Of a DNA stretch of 64,000 bases, positions 27,842 through 36,449 are shown piece after piece. A model generated the notes under the pieces. The model was given only the letters and a program-made list of their open reading frames with translations. It ran no database searches and was not told the origin of the DNA. Position 1 is the first letter of the stretch. The number at the start of each line of letters is the position of its first letter. Source of the DNA: Flavobacteriales bacterium (GTDB taxonomy: Bacteria > Bacteroidota > Bacteroidia > Flavobacteriales > Flavobacteriaceae); assembly GCA_017303755.1 (NCBI GenBank), contig JAFLBS010000001.1, positions 930,001-994,000 on the forward strand, read 5' to 3'. The position numbers and the translations under genes are program-made.

Positions 27842-28243
27842 ATGTTTCAAAAAAGTCAAAAATCATATACCGATTTACTCGGAAAAACCAATAGAATTGT
27901 AGAAGGAACATCAATAAACGGGAACATCATTTCGCCCGCTGATTTTCGATTGGATGGACATTTAATAGGTAATTTCCAATCCAAAGGGAAATTAGTTATT
28001 GGTCCGGCCGGACTCGTAAAAGGCGATATTGTTTGTAAAAATGCCGACATCGAAGGTCGCTTTGAAGGTAAAATTCAAGTTCTGGAAACGCTCAATATAA
28101 AATCAAAAGCCGTGATTATTGGCGATGTGGTTTGTGGGAAACTTTCAGTTGAACCTGGAGCTGAATTCAGTGCAACTTGTGTTATGAAAAACATTCAGAA
28201 ATCCCATTCTAATGAACAACACACCGAAGAAAAAGCCCAATAA
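27842..28243 (+). CDS. Bactofilin (polymer-forming cytoskeletal protein)
   Basis: The 133-residue protein has the bactofilin core at about residues 18-115, with repeated short beta-helix turns (ISPADFRLDGHLIGNFQSKG, GLVKGDIVCKNADIEG, AVIIGDVVCGKLSVEPGA) and a flexible N-terminal tail. Bactofilins polymerise without nucleotide and act as scaffolds at the membrane. It lies 2 bases after the SprE-like gene and overlaps the AtpZ gene by 32 bases, so expression of the three is linked. A function as positional scaffold for gliding or T9SS machinery is an inference from this arrangement only. Confidence 0.9.
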   Translation: MFQKSQKSYTDLLGKTNRIVEGTSINGNIISPADFRLDGHLIGNFQSKGKLVIGPAGLVKGDIVCKNADIEGRFEGKIQVLETLNIKSKAVIIGDVVCGKLSVEPGAEFSATCVMKNIQKSHSNEQHTEEKAQ

Positions 28244-28430
28244 ATGGCTGGTTTTAATCAATATTCCTATCCAAATGGGAGTAGTGATTTTTCTTTTTTC
28301 TAAAGGTGGGAATTGGTTGGACGACTATTATCCAAATAAACACAATGTTTTTGTAAAAGTGTTAACCTTGCTTGGTATAGCAATTTCGTTCTACAATTTA
28401 AACCGTCAGCTCAAAGACTTGAATTCGTAA
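28212..28430 (+). CDS. AtpZ/AtpI-like small membrane protein
   Basis: The 72-residue protein has two membrane segments (about 12-30 and 42-60) separated by GGNWLDDYYPNKHN, matching the G-x-W-LD motif of AtpZ-type proteins that precede bacterial ATP synthase operons. Family knowledge links them to Mg2+ or Ca2+ transport and to assembly of the c-ring. It overlaps the bactofilin frame by 32 bases and is followed by the DUF6168-like gene and atpB. Confidence 0.82.
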   Translation: MNNTPKKKPNKWLVLINIPIQMGVVIFLFSKGGNWLDDYYPNKHNVFVKVLTLLGIAISFYNLNRQLKDLNS

Positions 28431-28446
28431 ATTAATTTTTATTTCA

Positions 28447-28845
28447 ATGAAGACTACAGAATTCAAACTCCTAGCAAAGCTGTTTCTTTTTTCTTTGCTT
28501 TTGTATCTCATTCACAAGCTTGTTTTCAGATTATTTTTTCCAACAGGAATCGAAAATCTTTTTATTTATTCCATTGAATTATTGTATTTGTTTTTCTGTA
28601 TTGCTTCCACTTTAATAATAGGAATCCTAATTTTGGTCAACAAAAAAAACATTGATCACGTTGGTTTTACCTTTCTTTTTTTAACAGTAGCCAAAATGGG
28701 AATTGCTTTCTTTTTTATGCAATCCATACTCAAAGTGAAAGCAATTCACCAACCAACTGAAAAAATCAATTTTTTTGTCATTTTTATTCTTTTTTTAGCA
28801 ATAGAAACCGTTATTGCTGTACGAATTTTAAACAATAAACAATAA
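28447..28845 (+). CDS. DUF6168-like four-helix membrane protein
   Basis: The 132-residue protein has four hydrophobic segments of equal length (about 10-28, 38-62, 72-92, 105-127) with short basic loops. I recognise it as a flavobacterial family seen directly before atpB. Size and topology are those of ATP synthase subunit I (AtpI), although no shared motif is obvious. It starts 16 bases after the AtpZ-like gene. A role in Fo assembly is inference from position and topology. Confidence 0.72.
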   Translation: MKTTEFKLLAKLFLFSLLLYLIHKLVFRLFFPTGIENLFIYSIELLYLFFCIASTLIIGILILVNKKNIDHVGFTFLFLTVAKMGIAFFFMQSILKVKAIHQPTEKINFFVIFILFLAIETVIAVRILNNKQ

Positions 28846-28913
28846 TTCATTCTTTAATCGATAATTTCATCAAAAAAAACAAAACTATTACTTTTAAATA
28901 TTAATTAAAATTG

Positions 28914-28921
28914 TACTTTTG
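28914..28921 (+). promoter_or_regulatory. -7 element TACTTTTG before atpB
   Basis: An exact TAnnTTTG match 40 bases before the atpB ATG. It probably drives the atpB-E-F-H-A-G operon separately from the sprE-bactofilin-atpZ transcript. No TTG -33 element is evident. Confidence 0.55.
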
Positions 28922-28961
28922 CACCAAATTTGAGAAAATAAAATTAAGATAATTATCAGAT

Positions 28962-30140
28962 ATGGTGTTTTCAAATAAATCACTTCAATTCATAACCGCT
29001 CTTTTAGTTGCGTGTCTTCCAATAGTAACTAGTGCAAATCCTGTAAACGATTCGGTTGCTACAACTGTTGAAACAACTCATGAAAAAGTTGCTCATGATG
29101 CTGAAAACGCTCATGGTGAAAGCAATGAACCAAAAGATATTAAAACGGAAATCAGCGAATTCATCAACCATCACTTAATGGATTCTTATGATTTTAATAT
29201 CATGGGTTATAAAGATGATTCTGGTGAGCAACATCATGTTGGATTCCCATTACCAGTGATTCTTTTGGATAACGGATTGCATATTTTCTCTTCTTCTAAA
29301 TTTCACAACGAACATGAAACTGCTGAAGTTGATGGAAATTTCTACAAATTACACCACGGAAAAATTTATAAAGTTGATTCGGCTGATGGCGCTTTGACAT
29401 TAGACGACAAACACCACGCAACCAATACTAAACCTCTTGATTTCTCAATCACTAAAAATGTTTTCATGATTTTTGTGGTAGCGTTGATTATGTTTTTCTT
29501 ATTTAGAGGTTTGGCCAAATCATACGGTAAAAACAATTCTATTGCTACTGGAGCAGGACGCTTTTTTGAACCTATTGTTTTATATGTAAGAGACGAAATT
29601 GCCATTCCAAATATCGGAGAGAAACACTACAAGAAATACATGAGTTATTTATTAACTATCTTTTTCTTTATATGGTTTTTGAACATCTTCGGATTAACAC
29701 CACTAGGAATTAACGTAACAGGAAATATTGCTATCACAGCATGTTTAGCGTTAATTACTTATTTAATCACAACATTTACTGCAAAGAAAGATTATTGGGG
29801 ACACATTTTCTGGATGCCAGGAGTGCCAACACCAATGAAATTCATATTAATGCCTATTGAATTATTAGGTACTATTATCAAACCATTCTCACTTATGATT
29901 CGTCTTTATGCTAATATTGTAGCAGGACACATTGTATTAATGAGTTTGATTGGATTGATGTTTATTTTTAAAAATTGGTTAGGAAGTAGTTTATCGTTTT
30001 TATTATCGTTTGCTATTTCTTTAATTGAAATATTGGTTGCTTTATTACAGGCGTATATCTTCACCATGTTATCTGCATTGTATTTTGGTTCAGCAGTTGA
30101 AGAACACCACCACGACGAAGCACACGAAGGTCATCATTAA
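28962..30140 (+). CDS. atpB: ATP synthase Fo subunit a
   Basis: The 392-residue protein carries the subunit a core from about residue 165, with the essential proton-channel arginine R314 in FSLMIRLYANIVAGH and a final helix ending before an Glu/His tail (EEHHHDEAHEGHH). Unlike most bacterial homologues (about 240-290 residues), it has a signal peptide (residues 1-25) and a periplasmic, His- and Glu-rich domain of about 140 residues before the first core helix (about 166-182). This long form is known in Bacteroidota. It is followed by atpE after 77 bases. An exact -7 box lies upstream. Confidence 0.95.
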   Translation: MVFSNKSLQFITALLVACLPIVTSANPVNDSVATTVETTHEKVAHDAENAHGESNEPKDIKTEISEFINHHLMDSYDFNIMGYKDDSGEQHHVGFPLPVILLDNGLHIFSSSKFHNEHETAEVDGNFYKLHHGKIYKVDSADGALTLDDKHHATNTKPLDFSITKNVFMIFVVALIMFFLFRGLAKSYGKNNSIATGAGRFFEPIVLYVRDEIAIPNIGEKHYKKYMSYLLTIFFFIWFLNIFGLTPLGINVTGNIAITACLALITYLITTFTAKKDYWGHIFWMPGVPTPMKFILMPIELLGTIIKPFSLMIRLYANIVAGHIVLMSLIGLMFIFKNWLGSSLSFLLSFAISLIEILVALLQAYIFTMLSALYFGSAVEEHHHDEAHEGHH

Positions 30141-30217
30141 TAAAGAGCTATTAGCTTAAAGCCTAGCGCTTAAAGTTTATAGCAATAAAATTGAATGTTT
30201 AATTAAATATATATATT

Positions 30218-30418
30218 ATGGACATCCCAAGAATTGTTGGAGCAGGTTTAGTAGTAATCGGAGCAGGTATCGGTATCGGAAGAATCGGTGGTTCTGCAAT
30301 GGACGCTATCGCTCGTCAGCCAGATGCATCTGGAAAAATTCAAACTGCTATGCTTATTGCTGCAGCGTTAATCGAAGGTATCGGTTTCGCAGCTTTGTTT
30401 GCTGTTGCAGAAAATTAA
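30218..30418 (+). CDS. atpE: ATP synthase Fo subunit c
   Basis: The 66-residue protein is a two-helix hairpin: a glycine-rich first helix (GAGIGIGRIGG), the RQP loop at 33-35, and the second helix with the ion-binding carboxylate E53 in LIEGIGF. The residue after it is Gly, and the Gln/Ser/Thr side chains of Na+-binding c-rings are absent, so proton coupling is expected. It is shorter than typical c subunits (about 75-80). A perfect hairpin follows the gene, which may raise atpE mRNA relative to downstream genes. Confidence 0.95.
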   Translation: MDIPRIVGAGLVVIGAGIGIGRIGGSAMDAIARQPDASGKIQTAMLIAAALIEGIGFAALFAVAEN

Positions 30419-30424
30419 TAAACA

Positions 30425-30453
30425 AAAAGCTATAACGGTTGGTTATAGCTTTT
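30425..30453 (+). terminator. Hairpin between atpE and atpF
   Basis: Perfect 12-bp arms at 30425-30436 and 30442-30453 (AAAAGCTATAAC and its complement) with a 5-base loop, followed by GTTTC. It resembles a partial terminator or an RNA-stabilising stem-loop inside the ATP synthase operon. Confidence 0.7.
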
Positions 30454-30500
30454 GTTTCTAAATTAGAAATTAAATTTTACACATATAATTACACTATAAT

Positions 30501-31001
30501 ATGGAAAAGTTAATAAGCGATTTTTCTCTCGGATTGTTCTTTTGGCAATCATTAATTTTCATTGGTTTAATTCTTTTGTTAAAGAAATTTGCATGGAAGC
30601 CTATTCTTGATGCAGTAAACGAAAGAGAAGAAGGAATTAAAAATGCCTTACTTTCGGCTGAAAATGCTAAGAAAGAAATGCAAAACCTTAAATCAGACAA
30701 TGAAAAATTATTGGCTGATGCTAGAGCAGAGCGTGATGCAATGTTGAAAGATGCTAAAGAAATGAAAGATAAATTAGTTTCTGATGCTAAAGTTCAAGCA
30801 CAAGCTGAAGGAGAAAAAATGATTGCTCAAGCAAAAGCAGCTATTGAAAGCGAAAAGAATGCTGTGATGGCTGAATTGAAAAATCAGGTTTCTACATTAT
30901 CTTTAGAAATTGCTGAGAAAGTATTAAGAGATGAATTATCTAACAAAGAATCTCAAACTAAATTAGTTGAGAAAATGTTAGGTGATGCTAAATTAAATTA
31001 A
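30501..31001 (+). CDS. atpF: ATP synthase Fo subunit b
   Basis: The 166-residue protein has one N-terminal membrane helix (FFWQSLIFIGLILLLKKFAW) and a long Ala/Lys/Glu-rich right-handed coiled coil (about 35-150), the peripheral stalk layout of subunit b. The conserved W-KPI-L..R segment follows the membrane helix. It starts 48 bases after the hairpin downstream of atpE and precedes atpH by 5 bases. Confidence 0.95.
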   Translation: MEKLISDFSLGLFFWQSLIFIGLILLLKKFAWKPILDAVNEREEGIKNALLSAENAKKEMQNLKSDNEKLLADARAERDAMLKDAKEMKDKLVSDAKVQAQAEGEKMIAQAKAAIESEKNAVMAELKNQVSTLSLEIAEKVLRDELSNKESQTKLVEKMLGDAKLN

Positions 31002-31006
31002 TCATT

Positions 31007-31534
31007 ATGTCTAGAGCTGCAATTCGATATGCAAAGGCAATAATAGACATTGCTACAACTTCAGGAAGAAATGAAGCTGTAAACAACGACATGAAAATGA
31101 TTGTTGAAACAGTTGCATCTAGTTCTGAATTAAAAGATTTTTTAGCTAATCCAGTTATTAAAATGGAAGCTAAAAAAGCAGCATTGTCTGAATTGTTTTC
31201 AAATGTTCAACCTGAAACGAGTTCTTTGTTTCACTTACTATTTGAAAACAAACGATTTGAAATTTTGGAATCAATAGCACAACAATACAATTTGCTTTTC
31301 GACGAAAGTAACGGAGTTGAAGTTGCCAAAGTAACAACAGCTTTCCCTATTACTGCCGAGTTACAAACTAAAGTATTGGCTAAAATTGCAGAATTTTCAA
31401 ACAAGAAAATTACGATTGAAAATATAGTAGATCCAGCTATTATCGGTGGATTTATATTACGTGTTGGTGATAAGCAATACAATGCTTCTGTGGCCAGCAA
31501 ATTAGGTGAATTAAAAAGAGAGTTTAGTAATTAA
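31007..31534 (+). CDS. atpH: ATP synthase F1 subunit delta
   Basis: The 175-residue protein starts SRAAIRYAKAI, the N-terminal motif of the OSCP/delta family. It has the helical N-domain (1-105) and the C-terminal beta/alpha part with DPAIIGGFILRVGDKQYNAS, the conserved signature. It connects the b-subunit stalk to the F1 head. It follows atpF by 5 bases and precedes atpA by 23 bases. Confidence 0.95.
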   Translation: MSRAAIRYAKAIIDIATTSGRNEAVNNDMKMIVETVASSSELKDFLANPVIKMEAKKAALSELFSNVQPETSSLFHLLFENKRFEILESIAQQYNLLFDESNGVEVAKVTTAFPITAELQTKVLAKIAEFSNKKITIENIVDPAIIGGFILRVGDKQYNASVASKLGELKREFSN

Positions 31535-31557
31535 TATACCATTAAAGATATATCAAA

Positions 31558-33135
31558 ATGGCAGAAATTAAACCAGCTGAAATTACAGCAATATTAAAAA
31601 AACAATTATCTGGTTTTGAATCAGGTGCTTCGTTAGAAGAAGTAGGAACAGTACTTCAAGTGGGTGATGGTATTGCTCGCGTTTACGGTTTGTCAAATGC
31701 TCAATACGGTGAGTTAGTTCAATTCGATAACGGATTAGAAGCAATCGTATTGAACTTAGAAGAAGACAACGTTGGGGTTGTACTTTTAGGTCCATCAACC
31801 GGAATTAGAGAAGGATCAACAGTAAAACGTACACAACGTATCGCGTCTTTAAAAGTAGGTGAGCAAATCGTTGGACGTGTTGTAGATACATTAGGAAACC
31901 CAATCGATGGTAAAGGACCAATCGGTGGTGAATTATACGAAATGCCTTTGGAAAGAAAAGCTCCTGGAGTTATCTTCCGTCAGCCAGTAACTGAGCCATT
32001 ACAAACCGGTATCAAATCAATTGATGCGATGATTCCTGTAGGTAGAGGTCAACGTGAGTTAGTTATCGGTGACCGTCAAACTGGTAAAACAACGGTTTGT
32101 ATCGATACAATCTTAAATCAAAAAGAATTTTATGATGCTGGTCAACCAGTATTCTGTATATATGTTGCAATTGGACAAAAAGCGTCAACTGTAGCAGGAA
32201 TCGCAAAAACATTAGAAGATAAAGGAGCAATGGCATATACTGTTATCGTTGCTGCAAATGCTTCTGATCCAGCTCCAATGCAGGTATATGCTCCAATGGC
32301 AGGTGCTGCAATCGGAGAATATTTCCGTGATTCAGGTCGCCCAGCTTTGATTATCTATGATGATTTATCAAAACAAGCGGTTGCTTACCGTGAGGTGTCT
32401 CTTTTATTAAGAAGACCACCAGGACGTGAGGCTTACCCTGGAGACGTTTTCTACTTACACTCTCGTTTATTAGAAAGAGCATGTAAAGTAATTGCCGATG
32501 ATGATATCGCAAAAAACATGAACGATTTACCAGATACATTAAAAGGTATCGTAAAAGGTGGAGGTTCATTAACCGCTTTACCAATCATTGAAACACAAGC
32601 AGGTGACGTTTCTGCCTACATCCCAACTAACGTAATTTCGATTACCGACGGACAGATTTTCCTTGATGGTGATTTGTTCAACTCTGGGGTTCGTCCAGCA
32701 ATTAACGTAGGTATTTCGGTATCTCGTGTTGGAGGTAACGCTCAAATTAAATCAATGAAAAAAGTAGCAGGTACTTTAAAACTTGACCAAGCTCAATTCC
32801 GTGAATTGGAAGCGTTTGCAAAATTTGGTTCTGATTTGGATGCGGTTACTTTAAACGTAATTGAAAAAGGAAGAAGAAACGTTGAAATCTTAAAACAAGC
32901 TGTAAACGATCCTTATACTGTAGAAGATCAGGTAGCTATTATCTATGCAGGTTCTAAAAACTTGTTAAGAGATGTTCCAGTTGTAAAAGTAAAAGAATTT
33001 GAAAGTGATTACATTCAATACTTAAATACTAAACACAGAGACGTTCTTAATGCTTTAAAAGCAGGTAAGTTAGACGATAACATTACTGAAGTTTTAGAGA
33101 AAGCAGCAAAAGAAGTAGCAGCGAAATATAATTAA
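31558..33135 (+). CDS. atpA: ATP synthase F1 subunit alpha
   Basis: The 525-residue protein has the P-loop GDRQTGKT at 171-178, the alpha-type [14 protein letters not shown] segment, and the arginine finger region [14 protein letters not shown]. It is the non-catalytic nucleotide-binding subunit of the F1 hexamer. Length is normal. Codon use is richer in GGT/CGT/GTA codons than in the neighbours, as expected for a strongly expressed gene. The 91-base spacer to atpG carries an A/T-rich repeat with an inverted pair. Confidence 0.97.
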   Translation: MAEIKPAEITAILKKQLSGFESGASLEEVGTVLQVGDGIARVYGLSNAQYGELVQFDNGLEAIVLNLEEDNVGVVLLGPSTGIREGSTVKRTQRIASLKVGEQIVGRVVDTLGNPIDGKGPIGGELYEMPLERKAPGVIFRQPVTEPLQTGIKSIDAMIPVGRGQRELVIGDRQTGKTTVCIDTILNQKEFYDAGQPVFCIYVAIGQKASTVAGIAKTLEDKGAMAYTVIVAANASDPAPMQVYAPMAGAAIGEYFRDSGRPALIIYDDLSKQAVAYREVSLLLRRPPGREAYPGDVFYLHSRLLERACKVIADDDIAKNMNDLPDTLKGIVKGGGSLTALPIIETQAGDVSAYIPTNVISITDGQIFLDGDLFNSGVRPAINVGISVSRVGGNAQIKSMKKVAGTLKLDQAQFRELEAFAKFGSDLDAVTLNVIEKGRRNVEILKQAVNDPYTVEDQVAIIYAGSKNLLRDVPVVKVKEFESDYIQYLNTKHRDVLNALKAGKLDDNITEVLEKAAKEVAAKYN

Positions 33136-33141
33136 AAAAAG

Positions 33142-33223
33142 TATATTGTATGATGTATACTGTATAATGCTTATGCAAAGTTACAGTATACACTATACGA
33201 TTTTTACATTATACAATTTATAA
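33142..33223 (+). repeat. A/T-rich dispersed repeat between atpA and atpG
   Basis: The spacer contains GTATACTGTA at 33155-33164 and its exact complement at 33182-33191, then TTTACATTATACAAT at 33203-33217. The last 15-mer recurs exactly at 39621-39635, before the nucleotidyltransferase gene. Confidence 0.6.
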
Positions 33224-33226
33224 AAA

Positions 33227-34087
33227 ATGGCAAACTTAAAGGAAATCCGTAATAGAATTACTTCCGTTCAGTCGACGATGCAAATCACATCGGCGATGAA
33301 AATGGTTTCTGCGGCAAAGTTGAAAAAGGCACAAGATGCCATTACAGCAATGCGCCCTTATGCCGAAAAACTTACTGAACTTCTTCAAAATTTAAGTGCT
33401 ACACTTGATGGTGAAGTAGGAGGAAGTTTTACATCGCAACGCGAAATTAAAAAAGTACTTGTGGTAGCAATTACTTCCAACAGAGGTTTGGCTGGTGCAT
33501 TCAATACCAATGTTATCAAACAAGTAAAAACAGTTGCCGAACAATACGAAGGAAAACAAGTTGATGTTTACGCAATTGGTAAAAAAGGTAACGATGTTTT
33601 AAAGAAAACGTCTACAGTTATCAGTAATCAAACTACAATTTTTGATAACCTAACTTTTGATAATGTAGCACAAATTGCTAATGAATTGACAGAATTATTT
33701 ACTTCTGGCGCGTACGATAAAATCGAAATTGTTTACAATCAATTCAAAAACGCAGCTACACAAATCGTTCAAACCGAGCAATTTTTGCCATTAGCTCCAG
33801 TAAAATCAGATAAAGCGGTTTCATCAGGTGATTATCTTTTTGAGCCAACAAAAGAAGAAATCGTTTTAACGTTGATTCCAAAATCGTTAAAAACTCAATT
33901 GTATAAAGCAATTCGCGATTCATTTGCTTCGGAACACGGCGCTCGTATGACTGCAATGCACAAAGCAACCGACAACGCAACGGATTTGAGAAATCAATTA
34001 AAATTAACCTACAACAAAGCACGTCAAGCTGCTATTACTAACGAAATCTTAGAGATTGTTGGTGGTGCTGAAGCCTTAAAAGGATAA
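33227..34087 (+). CDS. atpG: ATP synthase F1 subunit gamma
   Basis: The 286-residue protein begins LKEIRNRITSVQSTMQIT and ends with AARQAAITNEILEIVGGAEAL-like helix, both diagnostic of the gamma rotor subunit. The middle Rossmann-like domain has ITSNRGLAGAFN. It is the last gene of the operon here; a strong terminator follows. The beta and epsilon genes are not in the window, consistent with the split atp organisation in Bacteroidota. Confidence 0.96.
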   Translation: MANLKEIRNRITSVQSTMQITSAMKMVSAAKLKKAQDAITAMRPYAEKLTELLQNLSATLDGEVGGSFTSQREIKKVLVVAITSNRGLAGAFNTNVIKQVKTVAEQYEGKQVDVYAIGKKGNDVLKKTSTVISNQTTIFDNLTFDNVAQIANELTELFTSGAYDKIEIVYNQFKNAATQIVQTEQFLPLAPVKSDKAVSSGDYLFEPTKEEIVLTLIPKSLKTQLYKAIRDSFASEHGARMTAMHKATDNATDLRNQLKLTYNKARQAAITNEILEIVGGAEALKG

Positions 34088-34110
34088 GCTAAATTGTAAG
34101 TAGTATATAC

Positions 34111-34142
34111 AACAAAAGGCACTCATTTGAGTGCCTTTTGTT
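34111..34142 (+). terminator. Terminator of the atp operon
   Basis: Perfect 15-bp arms (34111-34125, 34128-34142) with a 2-base spacer; the A-rich left flank and T-rich right arm suit intrinsic termination in either direction. It lies 23 bases after atpG. Confidence 0.85.
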
Positions 34143-34227
34143 CGTTTATGAACTCCACCGTAAGATTATTTTTTTTATATTCGTGTTGATTTACAATCAT
34201 TTGCTATGAAAAATAAATACTTTTACT

Positions 34228-35796
34228 ATGAAAAACAGATTTCTTTTACCAGTAACCTTTTTGGTTGGCTTCTTCTCCTTTTCACAAAATTGGGGACTTG
34301 ACCAAGATTTTAACACGGTAGGCTACAACGCCACCGATTTGATTGTCAACGGCGATGATTACGCCGAATGCTTAACGATTCAAGACGACGGCAAAATTCT
34401 TGTCGGCGGCTACGGACTTCGAATTGCCCGATACAATACCGACGGAACATTAGACACTAGTTTTAATACCATGGGTTATACTTCTCCTTTTGGCAATAAT
34501 GTTGGCTTAAATTACATCAAACAGATCATCATCACACCCACCAACAAAATACTTGGTGTAGGAGCAATTTTTACCACAAAATGGTACATCTATTTGGTAC
34601 AGTACAATATGAATGGAACATTAGATACTACCTTTGGTACTAATGGAAGAAAGAACATTGATGTAGGTCCATCGATAACAATGACAGTCGGAAACGCTAT
34701 TTATACTTCTGATAACAAAATTTTAATTGCGACTAATTCATACTTATCTGATGGTGATTATAATATTGTAAAAACAAATAAATTTGGTGATTTAGAGACT
34801 TCTTTTGGCACAAACGGAATTGCAACCCTTGATGGGATGAATAATGATTTAGAAGGAAGAATCGCACTTCGACCCGATGGTAAAATTTTACTTTCTGGAA
34901 ATTCAAATAATTCTCCAGCGTCAGGAACCTATAAACAACATGGTTTAATGTTAGTCAATGCAGATGGAACTTTAGACACTACCTTTGGAAATAACGGAAA
35001 AATTTTCACCAATTTTGAAACCAACAATTCGCAGCAAATAAAAAATTTGACGTTACTTAATGACAATTCAGTATTAATTTCTGGAGCCTTATATACCAAT
35101 AACCAAACTGCTAGTGATGGTTTTGTAGCAAAATACAATTCTAATGGTGTTCTTGATCCTTCTTTTGGAACAAACGGTGTAAGTTCAGTTTCGTTTGTTA
35201 ACTCGAATGGTTTCCTAGGAATGTCAGATTATATCAACGGAATGACCATTCAAAACGACTCTAAAATAGTTATTGTAGGATTAACAACAGGCTATCAAAT
35301 GAGTAATAAATTTTGTGTTGCTCGTTTGAATGCTAATGGAACAATCGACTCTACATTTGGGACTAATGGTCAGATGTTGATACCAATTTACGGTTACGAT
35401 GATGTAGCACTCGATGTAAAAACGCAATCGGACGGCAAAATAGTAGTGAGCGGGACAACTAAAATAGCGAATTTCGACCGTTCATATGTTGTGGCCCGAC
35501 TTACACCCAATTCAACGTTGTCAACTAGTGAGATTGCTCATCAAGATAATTTACTACAATTGTTTCCTAATCCGGCTAAAAATCAAATAACCATAAGCGG
35601 ATTGAATTCGTACTTTTCAGGAGGCAAACTAAGCACAGTTTTTTTAACCATCGATGGTAAAGAGCTTAAAACCTTAGAATGGATAAACTCTTCCGATTCT
35701 ATTGATGTCGATTTGAATAATTTTTCGACAGGCATTTATATTCTTAAAATCTCTGACGGAAGCAACGAAGTCATCAAAAAATTCATCAAACAGTAA
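34228..35796 (+). CDS. Secreted delta-60 repeat protein with T9SS type A sorting domain
   Basis: The 522-residue protein has a signal peptide (FLVGFFSFSQ, cleavage near residue 20) and at least seven copies of a ~55-residue repeat with the consensus NxDGTLDTTFGTNG..... and GKIL(V)GG, the delta-60 (beta-propeller-like) repeat. The C-terminal 80 residues (LFPNPAKNQITISG to GIYILKISDGSNEVIKKFIKQ) are a type A T9SS sorting domain. It is an exported surface or released protein of unknown ligand. It is flanked by terminators on both sides, so it forms its own unit. Confidence 0.9.
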   Translation: MKNRFLLPVTFLVGFFSFSQNWGLDQDFNTVGYNATDLIVNGDDYAECLTIQDDGKILVGGYGLRIARYNTDGTLDTSFNTMGYTSPFGNNVGLNYIKQIIITPTNKILGVGAIFTTKWYIYLVQYNMNGTLDTTFGTNGRKNIDVGPSITMTVGNAIYTSDNKILIATNSYLSDGDYNIVKTNKFGDLETSFGTNGIATLDGMNNDLEGRIALRPDGKILLSGNSNNSPASGTYKQHGLMLVNADGTLDTTFGNNGKIFTNFETNNSQQIKNLTLLNDNSVLISGALYTNNQTASDGFVAKYNSNGVLDPSFGTNGVSSVSFVNSNGFLGMSDYINGMTIQNDSKIVIVGLTTGYQMSNKFCVARLNANGTIDSTFGTNGQMLIPIYGYDDVALDVKTQSDGKIVVSGTTKIANFDRSYVVARLTPNSTLSTSEIAHQDNLLQLFPNPAKNQITISGLNSYFSGGKLSTVFLTIDGKELKTLEWINSSDSIDVDLNNFSTGIYILKISDGSNEVIKKFIKQ

Positions 35797-35817
35797 TTTT
35801 AAGATTTAATTATACCC

Positions 35818-35846
35818 AAAGAGGCGACAAAAGTTGCCTCTTTTTT
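35818..35846 (+). terminator. Terminator after the delta-60 repeat gene
   Basis: Stem AAAGAGGCGAC/GTTGCCTCTTT (one G-U pair) with an AAAA-type loop, followed by T6. It lies 21 bases after the stop codon. Confidence 0.85.
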
Positions 35847-35961
35847 ATTGTATAAATTTGTAAAAAGTAAATTTCTAGATGAATTTCATTTTTTAATTTA
35901 TTTCGCAATGAAAAGCTATCTAACAAGAATAGGTTTATACTATTGATGCAAATTAATTGGT

Positions 35962-35985
35962 GCAAATTCGTGAAATTCGTGTTTA
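35962..35985 (+). repeat. ATTCGTG repeat, copy 1
   Basis: GCAAATTCGTGAAATTCGTG lies here, two tandem AAATTCGTG units. Related copies are at 59499-59601 and 63598-63629, always between genes. It lies just before the GTG start of the GNAT gene. Confidence 0.6.
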
Positions 35986-36008
35986 ATATTTATTTTTATA
36001 CAAAAAAA

Positions 36009-36446
36009 GTGGAAACAAAAATCCTAACCACACTCGACGAAATGGTGTCTGAGATCGAAATCATTCAACAACTCTATCCCGAAATCACACTCGAAAAGTA
36101 CCAGTCGTATCTTACAGAAATGATTCCACACAACTACCAACAACTCGCCATTTTTGAGCACGGTATTTGTATTGGATTAACTGGTTTTTGGTCGGGAATC
36201 AAACTCTGGTCGGGTAAATACATCGAAATCGACAATTTTATTGTGCATTCCGATCACAGGCGAAAAGGAATCGGCAAAATCATGACCGATTATATTTCTG
36301 ATCTAGCCGAGCAAACCAATTGCAATATAGTGGTTCTCGATGCGTACACCGGAAATTTTAAAGCGCATCGATTTTACTATAATCAAGGCTATGCTCCACG
36401 TGGATTCCACTTTGTAAAAACCCTTAATAAAGAAGGTTTAACTTAA
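36009..36446 (+). CDS. GNAT-family N-acetyltransferase
   Basis: From a GTG at 36009 the protein has 145 residues, with the acetyl-CoA-binding motif HSDHRRKGIGKIM (R/Q-x-x-G-x-G/A) and the following helix, then LDAYTGNFKAHRFYYNQGYAPRGFHF, the usual end of the fold. An ATG 66 bases upstream (35943) would add residues coded by the ATTCGTG repeat, so I prefer GTG 36009. The substrate is unknown. The lipoprotein gene follows after 3 bases. Confidence 0.8.
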   Translation: METKILTTLDEMVSEIEIIQQLYPEITLEKYQSYLTEMIPHNYQQLAIFEHGICIGLTGFWSGIKLWSGKYIEIDNFIVHSDHRRKGIGKIMTDYISDLAEQTNCNIVVLDAYTGNFKAHRFYYNQGYAPRGFHFVKTLNKEGLT

Positions 36447-36449
36447 AAA

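Noticed and set aside
28914-34142. Missing atpD and atpC as an anomaly or deletion
   Set aside because: Separate location of beta and epsilon genes is normal in Bacteroidota, and the operon ends in a clean terminator.
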